Shown here: positions 1 through 4,798 of the stretch, in pieces | Numbering within the stretch: position 1 is the stretch's first letter | Layout of the letters: every line of letters begins with the position of its first letter | Assembly: GCA_046728035.1 (NCBI GenBank) | Contig: JBKPDT010000307.1 | Coordinates: 1 to 5,123, forward strand | Reading direction: 5' to 3' | Source of the DNA: DASRWT01 sp046728035 | GTDB taxonomy: Bacteria; Methylomirabilota; Methylomirabilia; Rokubacteriales; CSP1-6 | DNA: 5,123 nt | Program-made: the position numbers and the translations under genes | Notes under the pieces: model-generated | The model's input: only the letters and a program-made list of their open reading frames with translations | Told to the model about the DNA's origin: nothing | The model's database searches: none

Positions 1-60
1 GCTCAGTACAGCATTCGCCGCGAGCGCCCCGCCCCCGGCTGCGCTCGCCCCTCCGCCTGC
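1..60 (-). other. Intergenic tail after the roadblock gene
   Basis: This short non-coding stretch lies downstream of the roadblock gene. It contains one strong GC hairpin, listed separately, and no credible reading frame. An ATG on the minus strand near position 15 runs into a stop after three codons. The window ends before any further gene can be seen. Confidence 0.6.
20..48 (-). terminator. GC-rich hairpin after the TPR/roadblock pair, possible terminator
   Basis: GCGAGCGC at 20-27 is a perfect inverted repeat of GCGCTCGC at 41-48, giving an 8-bp stem with a 13-nt loop. It begins 12 nt after the TAG stop of the roadblock gene, where a terminator would sit. There is no T-tract on the minus-strand exit side, so it is not a canonical intrinsic terminator. 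It could instead be a transcript-stabilising or Rho-assisting structure. Confidence 0.4.
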
Positions 61-498
61 CTAGAGGCGCGTGCCGGTGTGGTCGCCGGCGCGCCAGGCC
101 GACTGGAGCGTGTCGAGCGCCTTCCTGAACTCGTTGCGCACCGCGCCCACGTCGGCGTTCCGTTCGGCGAGGAGGAGCACGAAGCCCATGGGGCTCGGGC
201 CGAGGAAGACGCTGCCCTCCTCCGCCGAGAAGAAGGCGGTGGAGACCATGCCGCGGTTGAGCTTGCCGGTGCCGAGCTCGAGCTCGCGCCCGAGCGTGGT
301 GGCGAGCGCGGCGAGGGGGTCCACCGTGATCTCGGCGGGCAAGGACGAGGCGATCACGAAGCCGTCGGAGGCGATGAGGAGGCCGCCGCGGACGCCGGGA
401 ATGCGGGCCAGCTCGCCGAGAATACTCCGCACGGCGGCGGCGCGCGATGGGGCGCCGCCCGGCGGCGCGGTGGAAGGCGCGCGTGGATCGGGGCTCAT
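61..498 (-). CDS. Roadblock/LC7 (MglB-like) domain protein
   Basis: This 145-residue protein consists almost entirely of one roadblock/LC7 domain, the fold of MglB, which usually dimerises and controls a small Ras-like GTPase. After a Pro/Ala-rich tail of about 18 residues comes a helix (about 20-33), then the typical strand-turn-strand GLLIASDGFVIASS (39-52). A long helix with LAALATTLGRELE follows, then strands around TAFFSAEEGSVFLGP and GFVLLLA, and a closing helix. The ATG at 498 overlaps the stop of the TPR gene in ATGA, implying translational coupling, with a weak GAGGG ribosome site upstream. The same frame extends farther upstream, but that extension is Pro/Arg-rich shadow of the neighbouring gene. 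No GTPase partner is in the window, so the regulated partner is unknown. The family call is firm, the role is not. Confidence 0.85.
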   Translation of the reverse strand: MSPDPRAPSTAPPGGAPSRAAAVRSILGELARIPGVRGGLLIASDGFVIASSLPAEITVDPLAALATTLGRELELGTGKLNRGMVSTAFFSAEEGSVFLGPSPMGFVLLLAERNADVGAVRNEFRKALDTLQSAWRAGDHTGTRL

Positions 499-1283
499 GC
501 CGCGCCCTCGGCGGCGAAGCGCTTCCAGAGCTCGGCCGTCTGGGTCTGCCCGATCGCCACGGTGACCTCCGGGGGCAGGGTGAGGGCGAGGACGTGCTGC
601 CCGTCGGTGAGGATGAAGGTAGTGCCCGGATTGGCCGTCACGCACGCGCGGCGGAGGGGGCCCAGGCCCGCCCGGGCGAGGGTGGCGCCGCCCAGGCTCA
701 CCACGCGCGCGAGGTGCCCGGCGAACGCGTCGCGGGTGGCCGTCGAAGGATGGGCAAAGACCAGGCTGCCGTTGGCCGCGAGCAGCAGGCACTCGCGTGC
801 CCTCTCAGGACGGGGAATCTGGCCCAGCTGCGCCATCGTCGCGCCCGGGGTGCCGCGTGCCGCGGCCAGGGGCTCTCCCGCCACCGCGCGCGTCGCGTCG
901 AGCAGGGCGAGGGCCTCGGGGAAGTCGGGATAGACGCGGAGGGCTCTTTCCAACAGCTCGCGCGCGGAGCCGTGCTCGCCGCTTTCGAAGGCGATGCGGG
1001 CGAGGCCGAGCATGGCGCGCGGATGCTCCGGGTCCAGCGCGAGGACGGCGCGGAAGGACTCGCGGGCGGCGACGCTGTCGCGTAGGGCGGCGTGGAAGTA
1101 GCCGGCAAGGAGCAGGGCGAGGCCGCTCTTGGGTTCCCGCGCCAGCGCCTCGCGGACCAGCGCGGCGCCGTCCTCGAAGCGCCCCTCCCGTCGGTAGCGC
1201 TCGGCGCGCTGGAGGAGCTCGACGCTGCTGACCGGTCGGCGTCGTCGCCGAAGTCGCTCCCAGACGCGGGTCAGGACGCCCAC
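495..1283 (-). CDS. TPR protein with C-terminal roadblock-like domain
   Basis: This 262-residue protein has a basic N-terminus (Arg-rich, residues 10-16) and then three consecutive TPR repeats at about 20-53, 54-87 and 88-121. Their closing prolines, P51, P85 and P119, are exactly 34 residues apart. A linker of about 40 residues leads to a C-terminal domain (about 162-260). That domain starts ECLLLAANGSLVFAH and has the same strand/helix order as the downstream roadblock protein, so I read it as a divergent roadblock domain. TPRs are protein-binding scaffolds, and the pair may form a roadblock heterodimer. No signal peptide or membrane segment is seen. GTG at 1283 is the first usable start after an in-frame TAG near 1325. 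It has no Shine-Dalgarno site at normal distance but a good -10 element just upstream. An ATG at 1291 is out of frame and stops after six codons. Confidence 0.8.
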   Translation of the reverse strand: MGVLTRVWERLRRRRRPVSSVELLQRAERYRREGRFEDGAALVREALAREPKSGLALLLAGYFHAALRDSVAARESFRAVLALDPEHPRAMLGLARIAFESGEHGSARELLERALRVYPDFPEALALLDATRAVAGEPLAAARGTPGATMAQLGQIPRPERARECLLLAANGSLVFAHPSTATRDAFAGHLARVVSLGGATLARAGLGPLRRACVTANPGTTFILTDGQHVLALTLPPEVTVAIGQTQTAELWKRFAAEGAA

Positions 1284-1289
1284 GCCGTC

Positions 1290-1318
1290 ATGATAACGGA
1301 CGTCTACGCCTCCACCAA
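1290..1318 (-). promoter_or_regulatory. Candidate promoter of the TPR/roadblock pair, apparently leaderless
   Basis: On the minus strand TTGGTG (1318-1313, 3 of 6 matches to TTGACA) is separated by exactly 17 bp from TATCAT (1295-1290, 5 of 6 matches to TATAAT). Transcription would start 6-8 nt below 1290, which is at or next to the GTG start codon at 1283. The nearest GGAGG lies within the spacer, too far away to serve as a ribosome site. Both facts point to a leaderless mRNA. The -10 box is good, the -35 box weak. Confidence 0.5.
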
Positions 1319-1342
1319 TCTCCTATCGCTTCCAGCGGCGAT

Positions 1343-1359
1343 GCGACCCGACAGGTCGC
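1343..1359 (-). terminator. Small hairpin, possible weak terminator of the oxidase operon
   Basis: GCGACC at 1343-1348 pairs with GGTCGC at 1354-1359 around a 5-nt loop. It lies about 50 nt after the stop of the HbpS-like gene and before the TPR promoter, a reasonable terminator position. There is no T-tract and the stem is only 6 bp, so in this GC-rich DNA it may be fortuitous. Confidence 0.25.
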
Positions 1360-1410
1360 GCCCCCCGAGGCCGGGCCGCCGCGCCAGCCATGCCCTGGTG
1401 CGGTGACCGG

Positions 1411-1860
1411 TCAGGGTTTGGCGCTGGCGAGTGCGCGGCGCAAGGCCTCCAGACCGGCCTCGGCCACGTGGACATCCTGCTCGCCGTTTCCCCCGCTCAC
1501 CCCGATGCCGCCCACGACGTCGCCGTCCACCTCGACGGGAAAGCCGCCCACGAAGATGGCGAACTTGCCCGGATGCATGGCATGGATCCCGAAGGCTTCG
1601 TTGCCGGGGAGCGCGGCGCCGCTCGGCGGCTCGGTGAAGCGGTGCGTGGGTCGGCGATGCCCCGCGGCGGTGAACGCTTTGGCAATGGCGATCTCCACGC
1701 CGGTCAGCCGCGCGCCCGTCATCCGGTGGAGTGCGATGGGGTGACCGCCGTCGTCGCAGACGCAGATGGTCTGGGTGACCCCGATCTCGCGGGCCCGCCG
1801 CTCCGCCGCGTCCAGCATGACCTTGGCGTCCTCGAGGGTGAGCCGCTTGACCGTGATCAT
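1411..1860 (-). CDS. GlcG/HbpS family (DUF336, haem-binding/degrading type) protein
   Basis: This 149-residue protein is the full length usual for the family. It shows the family layout: an N-terminal helix with TLEDAKVMLDAAERRA (8-23), the strand-turn DDGGHPIALHRM (36-47), the helix EIAIAKAFTAA (56-66) and the signature GGIGVSGGNGEQD (117-129) before a C-terminal helix. Members include HbpS, which senses haem and redox stress in Streptomyces, and GlcG, found in glycolate and other catabolic operons, where the role is unclear. Haem binding is not shown here. A Cys33-x-Cys35 pair sits in the central strand, where hydrophobic residues are usual. The ATG at 1860 overlaps the Rieske stop in ATGA, with GGAGGT 3 nt upstream. 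It is the last gene of the gntR-HDO-Rieske operon. Confidence 0.85.
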   Translation of the reverse strand: MITVKRLTLEDAKVMLDAAERRAREIGVTQTICVCDDGGHPIALHRMTGARLTGVEIAIAKAFTAAGHRRPTHRFTEPPSGAALPGNEAFGIHAMHPGKFAIFVGGFPVEVDGDVVGGIGVSGGNGEQDVHVAEAGLEALRRALASAKP

Positions 1861-2165
1861 GGGACCTCCACGAAGACGCTGTCGCCGTCGACCCGTACTC
1901 GAAAGCTGGGCACGCCGTCGCCCCGACTCGGCACCAGGCACTGACCGGTCCGGACGTCGTAGATCCAGCCGTGCAGCGGGCACGCGAGCCGCGGGCCCCG
2001 GAGCCGACCCTCGCCGAGGTGCCCACCGCGGTGGGTACAGACGCCGCCGCAGGCATAGACGGCGTCGCCCACGCGCGCGAGGACCACGCGCGTGCCCTCG
2101 ACGTCCACCGCCACCGGCCGGCCATCCGGCACGTCGGCGAGGGACGCGACGCGGCGCTCGGTCAC
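1857..2165 (-). CDS. Small soluble Rieske [2Fe-2S] ferredoxin
   Basis: This 102-residue single-domain Rieske protein probably carries electrons in the cytoplasm. Both cluster boxes are complete: CTH at Cys43/His45 and CPLH at Cys62/His65, with 16 residues between His45 and Cys62, followed by GWIYD as in oxygenase ferredoxins. There is no transmembrane anchor or Tat signal, which argues against a bc1-complex Rieske protein. The length suits a BphF/NirD-like ferredoxin. The GTG at 2165 is chosen because AAGGAGG lies 10 nt upstream inside the end of the HDO gene. The same frame runs far upstream, but only as an Arg-rich shadow of that gene. It starts 2 nt after the HDO stop, so the diiron enzyme is its most likely partner. 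No ferredoxin reductase is in the window. Confidence 0.9.
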   Translation of the reverse strand: MTERRVASLADVPDGRPVAVDVEGTRVVLARVGDAVYACGGVCTHRGGHLGEGRLRGPRLACPLHGWIYDVRTGQCLVPSRGDGVPSFRVRVDGDSVFVEVP

Positions 2166-2167
2166 TG

Positions 2168-2851
2168 CTACGCGTCCTCCTTGAGGACGAAGGCGCGATG
2201 GAGGCCCGTCATGTACTGCCACCGCATCTCGGTGGCCTCTCGCACCGCGTCGGCCGCCTCCTCCTGCCGCTCCGGCGTCGTGGCGTGCCGCTCCACGATC
2301 TGGTAGCCGCGCTCCCCATGCACCTCGTCGGCCTCGATGTGGATGGCGAAGAACTCCACCTCGTGGTCGGTGAAGCCGTAGTGCGTCTTGAGCGGTGGCA
2401 GGTTGCGCTTGTAGATGCCCGGCACCTGGGACTCGAGTCCCACGAGGAGTCCGGCCGCCGCCACGTGGAAGGGCTTGCGCGAGGTCTCGAAGCACCACGC
2501 GGTGAGGCCGCGCGTGCTCGCGAGCTGCCGCGCCCCCTCGATCTCGGCGCGGTTCACGCCGCAGGCCCCGCCGAAGCGGATGAGGAGATCCACGTGCTTG
2601 GTCCCCGACTCCTCCTCGATGATGTTCTCGAGGAGGAAGTCGCGCGCGTCGGGGTCGGGACAGTTGCCGTAGATGGTGGCGCACCAGCGGGCGAACTGGG
2701 AGACGTACTGGTAGTGCTGGCAGACCCAGGATGCGAGCTGGGCACGCGTCAGCTCGCCGTTGACCCACTTCTCGGTGAACGGATTCAGTCGGCTGTGGCG
2801 CGCGTTGACGGCCTTCTCGAGCCGGGAGCGGAACGGGGTCGCGGTGGTCAT
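2168..2851 (-). CDS. Haem-oxygenase-like diiron oxidase (CADD/PqqC-like, HDO family)
   Basis: This 227-residue all-helical protein belongs to the TenA/PqqC/CADD fold. All six ligands of the HDO diiron centre can be placed: Glu79-x6-His86 (in EEESGTKH), Glu140 (in GLESQVP) and His171-x3-Asp175-x2-His178 (in IHIEADEVH). This spacing matches Chlamydia CADD as I remember it, and separates the protein from PqqC, which is metal-free, and from thiaminase TenA. HDOs use O2 for C-C or C-H cleavage, N-oxygenation and similar reactions. In my remembered alignment CADD's self-sacrificed Tyr27 falls on Thr26 and its Lys152 on Asn150, so autologous p-aminobenzoate synthesis is unlikely and an external substrate is expected. 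The ATG at 2851 has AGGAGG 6 nt upstream, 16 bp after the gntR stop. The adjacent Rieske protein probably reduces it. The substrate is unknown. Confidence 0.85.
   Translation of the reverse strand: MTTATPFRSRLEKAVNARHSRLNPFTEKWVNGELTRAQLASWVCQHYQYVSQFARWCATIYGNCPDPDARDFLLENIIEEESGTKHVDLLIRFGGACGVNRAEIEGARQLASTRGLTAWCFETSRKPFHVAAAGLLVGLESQVPGIYKRNLPPLKTHYGFTDHEVEFFAIHIEADEVHGERGYQIVERHATTPERQEEAADAVREATEMRWQYMTGLHRAFVLKEDA
2176..2182 (-). promoter_or_regulatory. Ribosome binding site deciding the Rieske start
   Basis: AAGGAGG on the minus strand lies inside the last codons of the HDO gene and 10 nt before the GTG at 2165. It is the only strong Shine-Dalgarno site near the Rieske reading frame and supports GTG 2165 over any earlier start. 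Confidence 0.7.
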
Positions 2852-2867
2852 GGCGGGCCTCCTCGTG

Positions 2868-3515
2868 TCAGTCCAGCAGACGGAAGATGGTGTCTCGAAC
2901 GCGTCGGACGTGCGCGGTCATGAGCCGCTCGGCGCGGCGGACGTCGCCGCGCTCGAGGGCGCCGATGAGAGCGAGGTGCTCGCGCACCAGACCCTGGACG
3001 CGGCGCGGAGCCAGGATGGACATGGTCCAGACGGAGCGAAGCTCGCCGCGGATCTGGTCGAGCAGGGCGGCGAGCTTGGCGTTGCCCGCCTGCTTGACGA
3101 GGAAGCTGTGGAACTCCTCGCCCAGGGGCCGGATCTCGGTGTAGCGGGGAGGTGTGGCGCGGCGCTCGAGCTCGCGGAAGCGCGCCTCGAAGCCGGCCAG
3201 CGCCTCGCGGTCGATCCGCGGGGCGGCCAGCCGCACGACGAGCGCCTCCATGGCCTCCCGGATCTGGTAGAGCTCCCGGATGTCGTCGTGGGACGCGGTC
3301 CGGACGAAGGCGCCCTTCTTGGGGACGACTCGGACCAGATGGTCGCGTTCGAGCTTGGCCAGGGCCTCCCGGACGGGGGTACGGCTGACCTTGAAGCGTC
3401 GGGACAACTCCTGCTCCGTCAGGGGCTCGCCGGAGTCGAACTGCCCCTCCACGAGGGCCTGGCGAAGGGCCGTGTAGACCGAATCGGCGAGATAGGGTCG
3501 AGGGCGCTTGGCCAT
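2868..3515 (-). CDS. GntR-family transcriptional regulator, FCD (FadR/VanR-type) subfamily
   Basis: This 215-residue regulator has an N-terminal winged helix-turn-helix (about 8-73) and a C-terminal all-helical FCD ligand domain (about 78-212). The DNA-binding part has the family hallmarks LTEQELSRRFKVSRTPVREAL (32-52) and the wing RVVPKKGAFV (62-71). In the FCD domain, FH at 135-136, Asn145, His180 and His202 match the usual metal/ligand site. The Asp expected four residues before His136 is Gly132. Such regulators usually repress catabolic genes and are released by a pathway acid. The gene opens the operon with the HDO, Rieske and HbpS-like genes and follows ligAB, so the inducer may be an aromatic acid or ring-cleavage product. 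The ATG at 3515 has only a weak GGGGCG site. An operator-like palindrome in its own promoter suggests autoregulation. Confidence 0.9.
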   Translation of the reverse strand: MAKRPRPYLADSVYTALRQALVEGQFDSGEPLTEQELSRRFKVSRTPVREALAKLERDHLVRVVPKKGAFVRTASHDDIRELYQIREAMEALVVRLAAPRIDREALAGFEARFRELERRATPPRYTEIRPLGEEFHSFLVKQAGNAKLAALLDQIRGELRSVWTMSILAPRRVQGLVREHLALIGALERGDVRRAERLMTAHVRRVRDTIFRLLD

Positions 3516-3525
3516 GCTCGCCCCG

Positions 3526-3554
3526 ACGATAGGGACAAGATGTATACAAGTCAA
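3526..3554 (-). promoter_or_regulatory. Candidate sigma70-type promoter of the gntR-HDO-Rieske-HbpS operon
   Basis: On the minus strand TTGACT (3554-3549, 5 of 6 matches to TTGACA) is followed after exactly 17 bp by TATCGT (3531-3526, 4 of 6 matches to TATAAT). The predicted start at about 3519 leaves a leader of only about 4 nt before the ATG at 3515, consistent with the weak ribosome site. The alternative -10 TATACA in the spacer has no matching -35 box. This AT-rich patch stands out in very GC-rich surroundings. Confidence 0.55.
3541..3548. promoter_or_regulatory. Probable GntR (FCD-type) operator, TGTATACA palindrome
   Basis: TGTATACA is a perfect 8-bp palindrome. Read as the ten bases 3540-3549, it fits the general FCD-GntR operator pattern TnGTnnACnA at every fixed position except the first. 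It lies in the spacer, touching the -35 box, so a bound repressor would block RNA polymerase. It is 25 bp from the regulator's own start codon. A direct repeat ACAAG (3536-3540 is its near copy side, 3546-3550 the second side) partly overlaps it. That the local GntR protein binds it is inferred from position. Confidence 0.55.
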
Positions 3555-3556
3555 GA

Positions 3557-3580
3557 GCCCGCCGGCGGGGCTCGGCGGGC
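3557..3580 (-). terminator. GC hairpin after ligB, possible terminator of the dioxygenase operon
   Basis: GCCCGCCG at 3557-3564 pairs perfectly with CGGCGGGC at 3573-3580 around an 8-nt loop. It lies 15 nt after the ligB stop and directly before the gntR promoter. On the minus strand it is followed by TCTTGACTTGT, which is T-rich for this DNA but not a true T-tract. It may end or attenuate the cupin-ligA-ligB transcript. Partial read-through into gntR cannot be excluded. Confidence 0.45.
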
Positions 3581-3595
3581 CGGTTGCGCGGCGGC

Positions 3596-4438
3596 TTAGG
3601 CGGCCAGCGCGTTCCAGACGACCATGCCGGTGCCCGAGCGCCACGCGATCGCGGGCATGTAGGCGAGGACGTCGGCGGGACCGGTGGTGAAGGCGAGGAC
3701 GAGGATCCAGGCGAGGAGCTCGGCGGTGCCCCCCGAGCCGGCCTCCTCCATGCGCTCGAGCGTGCACTCGCGCAGGAGCGCCGCGTGGTCGCCGCGCTTG
3801 AGGAGGTCGAGGAACCAGAGATCGAACTCCTCGTCCACCCAGAAGTAGCGCGGGCCGCCCGGCTCGTGCGAGAGCCCGCCGGTGGCGATGACGGCCACGC
3901 GGTCGCGGCCGGGGAAGGCGCGCACGATCTCCCGCAGCGTCACGCCCACCTCGTAGGCGCGCGCCGGTGTCGGGATGGGCGGCACCGTGCAGTTCATCGA
4001 GACGGGCACGAGCGGGATCCGCATCTCCGGACTGAGGTAGTGGAGCGGAACCGAGATGCCGTCGTCGAACTGCATGTCGCGTAGGTAGGCCAGGGCGAGG
4101 CGTTGCCGTGCCCCCGCGTTGACGAGGTGGCGAGCCAGGGCGGGATGTCCGGGGACCTCGTACTTCTTCAGCGCGAGCCACTCGTCGTACCAGTCGGCGG
4201 GGCCCACATGGCGGTCGCCGATCCCCACCGTGTACTCCGGCGTATTGTTGATCGGCCAGTTGAGGAGGTGGTCGTTGCTGAACATGAGCAGGACGTCCGG
4301 GCGGGCGGTCTCGAGGCGGATCCGCATCTCGCCGAGCGCGGTGAGCGCGAGGGCGCGCTGGTCGGCGGGAGCGGCATCGAACCACCCGGTGAGCCCCGGC
4401 GAGTGGGTAAGGGCCATGGCGGCGACGATCTCGGCCAT
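3596..4438 (-). CDS. Class III extradiol ring-cleavage dioxygenase, LigB-like catalytic subunit
   Basis: This 280-residue protein belongs to the LigB superfamily, which opens catechol-type rings next to a hydroxyl using non-haem Fe(II) and O2. It shows the N-terminal THSPGL with His12, SNDH with His57, the GGLSHEPGG loop with His191, and Glu240 in a conserved helix. These correspond to His12, His61, His195 (acid/base) and Glu242 of Sphingobium protocatechuate 4,5-dioxygenase LigB. It is slightly shorter than that enzyme (about 300 residues). The LigA-like subunit is encoded 3 nt upstream, so an alpha-beta enzyme of the protocatechuate/gallate type is likely, located in the cytoplasm. Aromatic acids such as protocatechuate, gallate or methylgallate are candidate substrates, but the sequence alone does not decide. 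The ATG at 4438 has a weak AGGG site, suggesting coupled translation. Confidence 0.88.
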   Translation of the reverse strand: MAEIVAAMALTHSPGLTGWFDAAPADQRALALTALGEMRIRLETARPDVLLMFSNDHLLNWPINNTPEYTVGIGDRHVGPADWYDEWLALKKYEVPGHPALARHLVNAGARQRLALAYLRDMQFDDGISVPLHYLSPEMRIPLVPVSMNCTVPPIPTPARAYEVGVTLREIVRAFPGRDRVAVIATGGLSHEPGGPRYFWVDEEFDLWFLDLLKRGDHAALLRECTLERMEEAGSGGTAELLAWILVLAFTTGPADVLAYMPAIAWRSGTGMVVWNALAA

Positions 4439-4441
4439 GGC

Positions 4442-4798
4442 TCAGCCCTGGCGCCGGCCTCGTGCGGCGAGGCGGGCCTGGAGCTCGGCGGCCCGAGCCG
4501 ATTCCTCCGGATACGCGCGCTTGTAGGCCTCGAGCGCCGGGTGGGCGTTGCTGTTGGCGGAGGCGCCGAAGAAGAGCCGGAGGATCTGCGGGACGTAGTA
4601 CTGATGCACGCCCAGCTCGTGCAGGCGCCGCACGTCCTTGTCGCGCAGGGCCTCGTACTCGGCGGCCCCCAGTCCGAACTCGTGGGCGAGGCCGGCGAGA
4701 TCCGTGCGCCAGCGCTCGCGCAGCACTCGGTCGCGCCGCACGTGGAACATCATCTCGTTGAGCGGCAGGGTCTTGTCGCAGCGGTCCACGCTACCCAT
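4442..4798 (-). CDS. LigA-like small subunit of extradiol ring-cleavage dioxygenase
   Basis: This 118-residue helical protein matches the LigA family (alpha subunit of LigAB), which covers the active site of LigB and helps bind the substrate. The recognisable core is at about 14-77: a helix from NEMMFHVRRD, then FGLGAAEYEALRDKDVRRL (41-59) and HELGVHQYYVPQILRLFFG (60-78). The tail is charged and Ala/Arg-rich. It has no catalytic residues of its own and acts only with the catalytic subunit, encoded 3 nt downstream. The ATG at 4798 has AGGAG 7 nt upstream and overlaps the cupin gene by 8 bp, so the three genes are probably translated together. The length is slightly short against about 139 residues for Sphingobium LigA. 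Confidence 0.82.
   Translation of the reverse strand: MGSVDRCDKTLPLNEMMFHVRRDRVLRERWRTDLAGLAHEFGLGAAEYEALRDKDVRRLHELGVHQYYVPQILRLFFGASANSNAHPALEAYKRAYPEESARAAELQARLAARGRRQG

Larger units (their letters stand above)
1284..1410 (-). other. 127-bp intergenic region between the HbpS-like gene and the TPR gene
   Basis: This gap separates the oxidase operon from the TPR/roadblock pair. It holds a small hairpin (1343-1359) and a promoter-like pair of boxes (1290-1318), both listed separately. I see no further gene, tRNA or long repeat. A 10-bp palindrome, TGACCGGTCA, straddles its upper edge at 1404-1413 and includes the stop codon of the HbpS-like gene. Confidence 0.6.

Noticed and set aside
79..933. 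Long plus-strand open frame opposite the TPR and roadblock genes
   Set aside because: It is low-complexity and rich in Arg, Gly, Ala and Glu, with no domain pattern. It is an expected by-product of GC-rich codons on the other strand, where clear protein families are encoded.
1229..1950. Three copies of TGACCGGTC (1229-1237, 1404-1412, 1942-1950), considered as a regulator-binding repeat
   Set aside because: Two copies are inside coding sequence and are explained by ordinary codons. Spacing is irregular and there is no promoter association; the choice was made after the fact.
1857..2768. 303-codon frame that could suggest an N-terminally extended Rieske protein
   Set aside because: The first two thirds are a shadow of the HDO gene. 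A strong AAGGAGG and GTG at 2165 give a normal-length Rieske ferredoxin.
2168..2851. Assignment as PqqC or thiaminase TenA
   Set aside because: No other pqq or thiamine genes are present, and the full six-ligand diiron pattern is not a feature of those enzymes.
1766..2923. 385-codon plus-strand frame opposite the HDO and Rieske genes
   Set aside because: Its translation is Arg-rich and unlike any family. The minus strand carries intact Rieske and HDO motifs with ribosome sites and tight gene spacing.
3516..3595. Possible small gene or tRNA between ligB and gntR
   Set aside because: The 80 bp are accounted for by a hairpin, a promoter and an operator palindrome. No cloverleaf or coding frame is seen.
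2868..4385. 505-codon minus-strand frame that could suggest a long fusion ending in the GntR regulator
   Set aside because: Only the part after the ATG at 3515 resembles a protein. The upstream part is an out-of-frame shadow of ligB, and the AT-rich promoter patch and hairpin lie between them.
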